Shown one piece after another: positions 1-5,781 of a stretch of DNA of 5,798 nucleotides; the stretch's first letter is position 1, and each line of letters begins with the position of its first letter. The position numbers and the translations under genes were made by a program. Origin of the DNA: Thermoproteota archaeon. GTDB lineage: Archaea; Thermoproteota; Methanomethylicia; Methanomethylicales; Methanomethylicaceae. The stretch covers positions 1 through 5,798 of the forward strand of contig JASFYK010000060.1 of NCBI GenBank assembly GCA_030055545.1, written 5' to 3'. Under the pieces are notes generated by a model. The model was given only the letters and a program-made list of their open reading frames with translations, had not been told where the DNA came from and did not search any database.

Positions 1-562
1 GCTCGCTTACGAAGTAAGACCTCTGCCGGAGGATATATTTTCCCTCGTCGCTGACAAGCAATTCTTCCGATTCCTTGTTCAAACCCATCATCATTTCCAG
101 ATCAGGGTAGAAGAAGTTCAGTATGAGCGCGCCACCAGGCTCCAAATGCCTCTGGAAGGAGCGGAGGGTGCCGAGCTGCTCCTCAGTGGTTACGTTGTAA
201 AGGAAAGACCTGAATGGCACGATTATGAGCGAGAACCTGCGCCCGAGATCAAAATTCCGCATGTCTGCCACTGAGACCTTCGGGCTGAGCCCCATTGCCG
301 ACGCCTTCTCCTTGAGCTGGTTCAGCATCCTTTGCGAAATGTCAATCCCCTCGACATCTATCCCCTCCTTAAGGAGTTCCAAGTAGATCCGCCCTGTCCC
401 GCAGCCAACCTCAAGGACCTTCCCCTGGACTTTCTTCGCCTCCCTCTTGTAGAAGTCGATGTCTTCGCGGTAATTCCCGTACATTATGTCGTAGACTTCA
501 GCCCATTGGTCATATTCCGAGATTTTTGATGCCCCCTCTGGGGATAGATATATCGACGCCAA
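1..562 (-). CDS. class I SAM-dependent methyltransferase, C-terminus cut by window edge
   Basis: A continuous minus-strand frame gives 187 residues before the left edge. The SAM-binding motif I, VLEVGCGTG, lies at about residues 48-56. An acidic strand-2 end (GIDIS) follows at about 72-76, then ADMRNFDL and IIVPFRSFLYN, and a motif III region LEPGGALILNFFYPD. Known: this order is the Rossmann-fold class I methyltransferase layout, and the PFRSFLYN-type segment is common in small-molecule or peptide methyltransferases of the Methyltransf_25 type. The substrate cannot be inferred. Family members are usually near 250 aa, so roughly 60 residues are missing. The only usable start is TTG at 562, directly after an in-frame TGA. 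Downstream codons offer no ATG, GTG or TTG until ATG at residue 33, which would remove the conserved YDQWAEVYD segment. No Shine-Dalgarno sequence precedes the TTG. The gene lies 34 nt behind the tRNA on the same strand and may share its transcript. Confidence 0.88.
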   Translation of the reverse strand, partial: MASIYLSPEGASKISEYDQWAEVYDIMYGNYREDIDFYKREAKKVQGKVLEVGCGTGRIYLELLKEGIDVEGIDISQRMLNQLKEKASAMGLSPKVSVADMRNFDLGRRFSLIIVPFRSFLYNVTTEEQLGTLRSFQRHLEPGGALILNFFYPDLEMMMGLNKESEELLVSDEGKYILRQRSYFVSE

Positions 563-596
563 TCAACTTAAGAATTTCTAAACCGGGGCGAATTTA

Positions 597-674
597 TGGT
601 GGGCCGGTCCGGACTCGAACCGGAGACCACCGCCGTGTCAGGGCGGTATCCTAACCAAACTAGACGACCGGCCC
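597..674 (-). tRNA. tRNA-Val (anticodon GAC), CCA encoded
   Basis: The minus strand folds into a complete cloverleaf. The 7-bp acceptor is GGGCCGG/CCGGCCC. The D-arm is GTCT...GGAT with loop AGTTTGGTTA. The anticodon stem CCGCC/GGCGG encloses loop CTGACAC, so the anticodon is GAC and decodes GUC/GUU valine. The variable loop has 5 nt. The T-arm is TCCGG/CCGGA with loop TTCGAGT, followed by discriminator A. The mature body is 75 nt (600-674), and the next three bases on the minus strand are CCA (599-597). No intron is present in the anticodon loop. The D-arm sequence is typical of archaeal tRNAs. GTC in reverse orientation could suggest Asp, but the loop read on the coding strand clearly gives GAC. 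Confidence 0.96.
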
Positions 675-700
675 AGTGTCAGACTATTTCTGAAACGGCT

Positions 701-710
701 TTATATTAAA
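701..710 (-). promoter_or_regulatory. TATA box of the tRNA-Val gene
   Basis: The minus strand reads TTTAATATAA here, 27-36 nt upstream of the tRNA 5' end. Known: archaeal TATA boxes centre about 26-27 nt before the transcription start. This would place initiation a few nucleotides before the mature tRNA, in agreement with RNase P trimming of a short leader. Confidence 0.6.
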
Positions 711-729
711 TTAACTATGTGCCACCGAG

Positions 730-748
730 AAGAGCGCCTCCTGCTCTT
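730..748. other. small inverted repeat between amrS and tRNA-Val
   Basis: AAGAGC (730-735) and GCTCTT (743-748) form a perfect 6-bp stem with a 7-nt loop. It lies in the 167-nt gap (675-841) downstream of amrS and upstream of the tRNA promoter. It could fold in the amrS 3' UTR, but it has no following T-run on the minus strand, so I do not call it a terminator. Apart from this hairpin and the tRNA TATA box, I see nothing in the gap. Confidence 0.3.
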
Positions 749-841
749 TCGCATGCTCCAGGCAAAGCAGCACAATGCCAATTATGAATGAATATGGATG
801 AAACGCCATCCCCTCGGCGAATCGATTTTTTCTGCCGCAGG

Positions 842-1930
842 TCACTTCTGCAGATCCGATTTTTTCCTGATGGGTATAGTCCTGCCGCAACGGGGGCATG
901 ATCTGCCGTTTATCATAATCCTGACATCAGAGTGGCTCGGACAGAATCTGCTTACTTGCTGGTCCTTGTAATAGACTTTTTCTGCATTAGCATCTCCTGT
1001 TCTCGAGACCAACAATTCCCCGCAATTCGGGCAGTTCGTGTTCTGAGCCAGACTCTTTGTTGTTCCACCCACATAGACGTAGTTGAGGCCGCATTGGATT
1101 CCGAAGAGCCTGATTTTTTCGAGCACCTCAAAACTGATTTCGGCATGGCTTGTCAAGCGGTGGAACTTGTGTACCATAATGAAGTGGACAGGGGTGTCTT
1201 GGCCTAGTTTGAGGCGGACCCATTCACAGAAACGTCCTATCTCGTCAAGGCGGTCGTTCATCCCATGGATCACAGGGTAGGCTATCTCGATGTGTATTCC
1301 TCTTTCCAATGCAGCTTCGCATGTTCCAAGAACAGGCTCCAAGGATCCTCCGCAGACTTCCCTGTAGAACTTGTTCGAGAACCCCTTTATGTCAACTTTT
1401 ATTGTGTCTACAACCTCCAGGAGTTCGTCACGGGCGCGATCCATGATGTAACCATTTGTATTCAACATGCAGTAGAGCCCTTCATCATGCGCAAGGCGCG
1501 AGGTCTCGATTACGTACTCTGACCAGACGATCGGTTCGTTGAAGGTCCAGGCAATGCCGTCTGCCCCCTTGGATATTGCCTCTGAAACGAGATCCCCAGG
1601 TGGAAGACGCCTGTACGGCGCGGTATCGAACCCGCCTTCCACAAGCGGGTAGTTCTGGCAGTACAGGCACCTGAGGTTGCATCCGAACGATCCGACGGAG
1701 TATAATTTGGAACCCGGCAGAAAGTGAAAGATCGGCTTCTTCTCGATATTGTCTATGGTCGAGACCGACACAATGCCGTAGTTGGTCGAGAATAGGCTGC
1801 CGCCAACATTCTTCCTGACCAGGCAGAAGCCAAGCCTGCCGTCCTTGATCAGGCATCGGTGTGGGCAGAGAAGGCACCTAACGGCGCCTCCTTCTCGTTC
1901 CCACCATTTTGCAGGGGAGAGCTCTTCCAC
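842..1930 (-). CDS. amrS: AmmeMemoRadiSam system radical SAM enzyme
   Basis: A 362-residue PflA-like radical SAM protein. The [4Fe-4S] motif CX3CX2C is at C84, C88 and C91 (CNLRCLYCQN). It is preceded by FLPGSKLYSVGSFG and followed by TFNEP at 129-133, NTNGY at 157-161 and VDTIKVDIKG at 174-183, all typical of COG1180 proteins. An N-terminal cysteine group (C19, C22, C26, C36; CLLCPHRC) and a C-terminal cysteine region (C300, C303, C330, C345, C348) mark the AmrS subgroup. Known: AmrS-type genes co-occur with AMMECR1 and Memo homologues; to my knowledge the substrate is not established. Neither partner is in this window. The start is GTG at 1930. Reading upstream in frame finds no other ATG, GTG or TTG nearby, and the N-terminus fits the family. 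No Shine-Dalgarno sequence is seen, and a TATA-like box about 26 nt upstream suggests a leaderless mRNA. The length is slightly above the roughly 330-340 aa I expect for the family, mostly from the C-terminal part. Confidence 0.93.
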   Translation of the reverse strand: MEELSPAKWWEREGGAVRCLLCPHRCLIKDGRLGFCLVRKNVGGSLFSTNYGIVSVSTIDNIEKKPIFHFLPGSKLYSVGSFGCNLRCLYCQNYPLVEGGFDTAPYRRLPPGDLVSEAISKGADGIAWTFNEPIVWSEYVIETSRLAHDEGLYCMLNTNGYIMDRARDELLEVVDTIKVDIKGFSNKFYREVCGGSLEPVLGTCEAALERGIHIEIAYPVIHGMNDRLDEIGRFCEWVRLKLGQDTPVHFIMVHKFHRLTSHAEISFEVLEKIRLFGIQCGLNYVYVGGTTKSLAQNTNCPNCGELLVSRTGDANAEKVYYKDQQVSRFCPSHSDVRIMINGRSCPRCGRTIPIRKKSDLQK

Positions 1931-1935
1931 GCGAT

Positions 1936-1967
1936 CGAATCTGCTTTTCCATCTAATATCAGATTCG
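1936..1967. promoter_or_regulatory. perfect 8-bp inverted repeat around the amrS TATA box, candidate operator
   Basis: CGAATCTG (1936-1943) and CAGATTCG (1960-1967) are exact reverse complements, separated by 16 nt that contain the putative amrS TATA box. The arms are centred 24 nt apart. The repeat sits where a dimeric regulator could block or guide TBP/TFB binding. GAATCTG occurs once more at 2036-2042, nearer the divergent operon. The regulatory role is inferred from position only. Confidence 0.4.
1951..1960 (-). promoter_or_regulatory. TATA-like box of amrS
   Basis: The minus strand reads GATATTAGAT, centred about 26 nt before the GTG start at 1930. With normal archaeal spacing, transcription would begin at or next to the start codon. 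This agrees with the absence of a ribosome binding site. A second AT-rich stretch, ATAAATTACA at 1980-1971, is a weaker alternative. Confidence 0.45.
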
Positions 1968-2069
1968 GAGTGTAATTTATCAGTAATCGCTGGAAGGCAG
2001 CAGGATCCCGTCAGGGCTAGGGCAGATCGGTGGCTGAATCTGTGCGGTTAAAAAGGAGCCGGTATTTTT

Positions 2070-2074
2070 GGAGG
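2070..2074 (+). promoter_or_regulatory. ribosome binding site of the 266-aa gene
   Basis: GGAGG ends 10 nt before TTG at 2085. It supports this non-ATG start, since an in-frame TAA at 2049-2051 and the lack of any other start codon between leave TTG 2085 as the first choice. A second GGAGG at 2094-2098 lies inside the gene and is not needed. Confidence 0.55.
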
Positions 2075-2084
2075 CTGGAATCGG

Positions 2085-2885
2085 TTGAGGATAGGAGGCA
2101 AAGCCGTCCTGTCTGTTTTGGCAATTGCAGGTACCTTTGCAATTTTACTTTGGCTTTCAATTCCGTCCCTGCTGTCTGCCACCGTAAGACCGGTGTATGA
2201 GGTCGTAAGCGTTGGGGCGGAGGTGGCGGAGTGCAGGTACGAGCCGGCGCCAGAGGGCATAGTCTTCGAGAGACCACTGAATTTTGCGGCCTTGAAGGTA
2301 AATGTTTCTGGCATCAGGAGCTCAATCGGACCAGTAACCACCCTGATAGTTAAGCTGCCAGACAATTCCACATATTTCTTGAGGAGCATCACACATCCAT
2401 CAGACTCTCCCGCGAGAATCGCCAGCACTAGGTTCTTAGATTCGGTCTATGAGGTTTATTCCGCGGCCCACTGGCGGGAGCTGCAACAGGTCCCTTACGG
2501 GGAAGGCTACGAGCTCTCTCTTGATGCCAGCGACTTTATTGAAGCCTACAACCTTATGCTGCAAACCACAGGGAAGAAATACCTGCCTTCGGAGGCGAGC
2601 GTGGTCGGGATAGTCCCAATAAGCGACAGGTACTTGCTATACAACGAGCCTTCGAAAATAATGGTGGTGGGTTTCGATTGGTGGGGGAGCGGATGGATTC
2701 CGCTTTCAATCGTCAGGTGCCTAGTTGAGGGCAGCGCGACTCCTGTTACTGGTCCAACCGTGGATTTGACCGGACTAAGCGGAGAGCACACGGTGGAGCT
2801 CACTCTTGAGGCAGAGATCCCGCTCATTTTTTGGTGGAGGCCCACCTTCACCTTAAGTTCCATCCAAGACTTTGGACAAAATTAA
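2085..2885 (+). CDS. membrane-anchored extracellular protein of unknown function
   Basis: I do not recognise this 266-residue protein. A basic N-terminus (MRIGGK) leads into a hydrophobic segment at about 7-33, which is a signal anchor or uncleaved signal peptide. The rest is probably outside the cell: it has no further clear membrane span, carries sequons NVS (73) and NST (94), and has only two cysteines (C50, C212). The composition suggests beta-strands (VTTLIVKLPDNSTYFL; HTVELTLEAEIPLIFWW). A central part at about 117-162 with aromatic and acidic residues looks more helical. The tryptophan-rich segment FDWWGSGWIP at 197-206 is distinctive. The start is TTG with GGAGG upstream. The gene is divergent from amrS and is followed after 12 nt by the large exported protein, so the two are probably co-transcribed and work in the same surface structure. 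No enzyme motif is visible. The reading frame is secure; the function is unknown. Confidence 0.82.
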   Translation: MRIGGKAVLSVLAIAGTFAILLWLSIPSLLSATVRPVYEVVSVGAEVAECRYEPAPEGIVFERPLNFAALKVNVSGIRSSIGPVTTLIVKLPDNSTYFLRSITHPSDSPARIASTRFLDSVYEVYSAAHWRELQQVPYGEGYELSLDASDFIEAYNLMLQTTGKKYLPSEASVVGIVPISDRYLLYNEPSKIMVVGFDWWGSGWIPLSIVRCLVEGSATPVTGPTVDLTGLSGEHTVELTLEAEIPLIFWWRPTFTLSSIQDFGQN

Positions 2886-2890
2886 GGGGG
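2886..2890 (+). promoter_or_regulatory. ribosome binding site of the 947-aa gene
   Basis: GGGGG directly follows the TAA of the preceding gene and stands 7 nt before TTG at 2898. This spacing supports the TTG start, which yields a complete signal peptide. Confidence 0.5.
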
Positions 2891-2897
2891 TTTAGGA

Positions 2898-5741
2898 TTG
2901 ATCATATCTGCTCCAAGATTCTTATGGATCCTTCTGCTGTTTGTTACCTCGGCAGTAGCAGCCTGTGCGCAACCGGTGGGCGCGTACACCGAGAGCGTTA
3001 CCTTGACGCCTGCGCAGCTCAGATGGAGCTGGCAGGCAGGACCCGTATTCCCAAACGATGAGGCTTCGCGGCTCGGGTTCGAACAGCCCATCCTGAGCTA
3101 CCAGGCATTCACAATACCAGAGGGGTTTGAGCTCAATGTAAGGGCATCTGTTCCGACCGGAGGCAGCGGATGGCCCAACGCAAACATCTCCGGAAGCCTC
3201 TCATATTCCTCCTCTGTCCCAAGGGCAATCTCTTATTTGACGTGGGAAGCGCAGAACTACGCCGTGACGGTTCCGGTATTTCATAACCCTGATGACGGGG
3301 TAGGGCTCTCCTGTCCGCCTTCAGGCATGGGGGACGCACTATACGGAGTAGGACTCTCGAGTGGCACTATTCCAATGGGCGCCGGCAAGTACTCAGGTGG
3401 GAAGACGAACTATACTGTGGTGTGCCCTTCTGCATGGGCGGTGGCAAGCTACTCATATTGGAACAATGAGTACCTCACGGACTACTCGGAGGTCAAAGTG
3501 AGGGCGACTCTCTCGTCACTCATCTTGACCTTTCATTGGGCTGAGCTCAGCATTTCATCCAGCAAGAACGACGCACCCGTAGGTGCCGCGATACAGTTCC
3601 ATGCCTCGGCCAAGGACGGAGTGCCCCCCTATGCTTTCTGCTGGGACTTCGGTGACGGCAGCAGATCTTACGACCAGAACCCATCCAAATCCTATACCTC
3701 TCCGGGGTCATACACAGTGACTTGCACGTTAACTGATTCTATGGGCATAACGGATGTAAAGAGCCTCCAGGTCATAATCAGCGCATACCTCACGATCATG
3801 CCCTCGACGGGAGGCGGAACCAGCCCCTCTTCTGGAACCTATGCGTACCCTTCGACGCAGCAGGTCTCGGTACAGGCCTCCCCTTACTCGGGGAATAGCT
3901 TCTCCAACTGGCTCTTGGACGGTCAGACCGTCGTTTCCAATCCGATCTCGGTGGTCATGGATGCAAACCATACCTTGTGCCCGGTCTTCGCCGCGGCGCC
4001 AACCGGGTTCAACTTCAGTCTTTCAAAATCAGGGGACGTTGTCATTCACAGGGGCGGAAGCGGAAGTGTCTCGGTTTTGGCCACCCTACTCTCTGGCAGT
4101 GCAGAACAGGTCTCCCTAAATTATATCTGGATAGGCAGCGCACCTCCCGAGATCTCGATCGGGCTATCGCCCCTCACGATAGTACCAACAGCAACTGCCT
4201 CCTTGCAAGTTCAGGCGGGCTCAAACGCGCCTGTTGGAACGTACACGCTGAGGATCGTGGGCACGGCTGCAGGTGGGTTGGCAAGGAATTTGGATGTAGT
4301 CATCGCGATCACGGAAACACTGCCTCCGACTGCCTACTATTACCTGACCGTGCAGCCTGCCGAAGGGGGAAGCACCAATCTGGCACCTGGCACTTACCGG
4401 TACGAGGCAGGAAAGAGCGTCACGCTAATCGCAGCACCTCATCCGGGGTACATTTTCCAAAAGTGGTCGGTCAACGGGATGGAATACATCAACGAAACGG
4501 TTCAAGTGACGATGAATGAGGATAAGATCGCAGTTGCGAAGTTCGCGCTGGATCAGCAAGCGCAGATCATCGGGCCAGTAACAGTATCCCCATGCAACGT
4601 ACTAACCGGTTCGTCGCTCGAGAGGGTGGTCGTTAATGAGAACTTTGGGGTGAACGTGACCGGCACTGTGCCAGGGATCTCTTCCCCGTCTCAGGTGACT
4701 GTTACGGCATGGCTCGACCTCTCAGGCGCAATATGCTACTCAGAAGGCGAGTGGAAGAATTCATTATGCAAGTTCAGCGGAACGACCACCACAAACGCCA
4801 CAGGGTGGTTCACGATTGCGTTCGGAGAGCTGCCAAAAAGCTTCTACTCGACGAAAAGGAGCGCGCCGGTGGGTTCGCAGCACTATGCTTATGCGGTTGT
4901 GACCGTCGGGTCCTGCAACTATTCGTACAACAGCACTTGGAAGGTCGACTCGGTGGATGTGGCTGCTGAGTTCGACTATAACCTGACCGGGGCTACCGCG
5001 ACGTTCAGGTTCGTCTATGCGACGGACGGTTATCCGGTAACAGGAAGGGAAGGATGCTATATGACCTCTCTGGAAGGCGCGTACAGTGCGCTGGTCGGCG
5101 GGACTGTGAATGTGAGCAGGCTCTCGACGCCGTGCGATTCGTATGGATTCGCGAAGCTGTACATACCGTACGAGGAGATGAACGCATCTATGCTCAGGTC
5201 GTCAGTCGAGTTGCCCGTCTGGGCTACCTCACAGGACGGGGCCGTTTTCAGGGCGACCTGGCTGCCCACCAGCAGGATCATATACACAACCCTAGCTCCT
5301 GTCATATACCAATTCAACGCGACATGCCTTGCGGTCGAGACAGTCGACTGGGGAGACCGTGCTCTCGTAGGAGTCCCGGGGGTGCGGGTGGCGCTCTACT
5401 GGGACACATATGCACAACCCTTCAATGGCACCCATGGCCTGCTCGGTTACTATGGACCCTCGCAGAGTGCAAGCCTTGTCAGGCAGGATGGGAAGACCTA
5501 CATCGACATGATCCCCCTGGGACCAGATCATAATCGCATCCCCGTGGATGACTCGCTCTCAATCCCAGAAAACAAGGTCGATGCGGAAATTGCTGTAGCA
5601 ACCTATGCCGATTATCATGAGGTGATCGCATTGGTGGACGGCCCTGAAGGGCTGTGGCTTCAACTAATCCCCGGGCACTCGTCGTCAACGCTGTACAATC
5701 CACTCAGGGATGGGAGGATCCTACTGGTTGGCACGTTTTAG
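2898..5741 (+). CDS. large exported multidomain surface protein with PKD and InlB-like repeats
   Basis: A 947-residue exported protein. The signal peptide has a short N-region (R7) and hydrophobic core at about 8-22. It ends in VAAC (20-23), which fits a lipobox with C23 as lipidated residue; ordinary cleavage nearby is the alternative. Residues 30-215 form an unrecognised domain rich in Trp, Tyr and Ser. A PKD domain follows at about 217-294 (CWDFGDGS at 248-255, SPGSYTVTCTLTD at 268-280), then an InlB-like beta repeat at 297-366, an Ig-like domain of NEW3 type at 371-472, and a second repeat at 481-550. Residues 555-947 match nothing I know. There are 14 N-X-S/T sequons and 12 cysteines besides C23, seven of them between 566 and 810, suggesting a glycosylated, disulfide-bonded protein. 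No C-terminal membrane segment or sorting signal is visible, so attachment would be by lipid or partner. No catalytic motif is seen; a binding, adhesive or scaffold role is an inference from the domain types. TTG start 12 nt after the upstream gene. Confidence 0.88.
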   Translation: MIISAPRFLWILLLFVTSAVAACAQPVGAYTESVTLTPAQLRWSWQAGPVFPNDEASRLGFEQPILSYQAFTIPEGFELNVRASVPTGGSGWPNANISGSLSYSSSVPRAISYLTWEAQNYAVTVPVFHNPDDGVGLSCPPSGMGDALYGVGLSSGTIPMGAGKYSGGKTNYTVVCPSAWAVASYSYWNNEYLTDYSEVKVRATLSSLILTFHWAELSISSSKNDAPVGAAIQFHASAKDGVPPYAFCWDFGDGSRSYDQNPSKSYTSPGSYTVTCTLTDSMGITDVKSLQVIISAYLTIMPSTGGGTSPSSGTYAYPSTQQVSVQASPYSGNSFSNWLLDGQTVVSNPISVVMDANHTLCPVFAAAPTGFNFSLSKSGDVVIHRGGSGSVSVLATLLSGSAEQVSLNYIWIGSAPPEISIGLSPLTIVPTATASLQVQAGSNAPVGTYTLRIVGTAAGGLARNLDVVIAITETLPPTAYYYLTVQPAEGGSTNLAPGTYRYEAGKSVTLIAAPHPGYIFQKWSVNGMEYINETVQVTMNEDKIAVAKFALDQQAQIIGPVTVSPCNVLTGSSLERVVVNENFGVNVTGTVPGISSPSQVTVTAWLDLSGAICYSEGEWKNSLCKFSGTTTTNATGWFTIAFGELPKSFYSTKRSAPVGSQHYAYAVVTVGSCNYSYNSTWKVDSVDVAAEFDYNLTGATATFRFVYATDGYPVTGREGCYMTSLEGAYSALVGGTVNVSRLSTPCDSYGFAKLYIPYEEMNASMLRSSVELPVWATSQDGAVFRATWLPTSRIIYTTLAPVIYQFNATCLAVETVDWGDRALVGVPGVRVALYWDTYAQPFNGTHGLLGYYGPSQSASLVRQDGKTYIDMIPLGPDHNRIPVDDSLSIPENKVDAEIAVATYADYHEVIALVDGPEGLWLQLIPGHSSSTLYNPLRDGRILLVGTF
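3786..3995 (+). repeat. InlB-like beta repeat, copy 1 (protein level)
   Basis: Residues 297-366 of the large protein. The pattern is YLTIMPSTGGGTSPSSGTY, a valine-rich strand, FSNWLLDGQ, and VVMDANHTLCPVFA. It fits the divergent InlB B-repeat type (strand, G-G-T/S, GTY, W..DG, V.MD.NHT...F). It pairs with copy 2 at 4338-4547. The resemblance is at protein level; the DNA copies are diverged. Confidence 0.65.
4338..4547 (+). repeat. InlB-like beta repeat, copy 2 (protein level)
   Basis: Residues 481-550. The pattern is YYLTVQPAEGGSTNLAPGTY, then AGKSVTLIAAPHPGYIFQKW, VNG, and VQVTMNEDKIAVAKFA. It aligns with copy 1 over its whole length of 70 residues, including GTY, the W..[DN]G turn and the V.M[DN] end. 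It differs from copy 1 in lacking the cysteine found there at residue 361. Confidence 0.65.
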
Positions 5742-5781
5742 GAATTGACGACACAGGTTATTTTGTCATTGGGAGAGGGTG

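Noticed and set aside
332..529. Plus-strand open frame of 65 codons
   Set aside because: It is antisense to the methyltransferase motif I region, which is clearly coding on the minus strand.
711..899. Minus-strand open frame of 62 codons between amrS and the tRNA
   Set aside because: It overlaps the amrS 3' end in another frame, has no clear ribosome binding site, and its hydrophobic stretch is short; it also runs into the tRNA promoter region.
1485..1877. Minus-strand open frame of 130 codons inside amrS
   Set aside because: It is a shifted frame of amrS, where the radical SAM motifs lie in the other frame; its protein is rich in Arg and Pro, as shadow frames of GC-rich genes are.
2820..2880. 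Resemblance between the end of the 266-aa protein (VELTLEAEIPLIFWW) and residues 199-222 of the large protein (VKVRATLSSLILTFHW)
   Set aside because: The similarity is limited to a hydrophobic strand followed by aromatic residues, so it is too short to claim a shared domain.
3977..4519. Plus-strand open frame of 180 codons inside the 947-aa gene
   Set aside because: Shadow frame with Arg, Cys and His-rich composition, overlapping the well-supported Ig-like domain and second repeat.
5054..5533. Plus-strand open frame of 159 codons near the end of the 947-aa gene
   Set aside because: Shadow frame with no domain and no ribosome binding site; the main frame continues uninterrupted to 5741.
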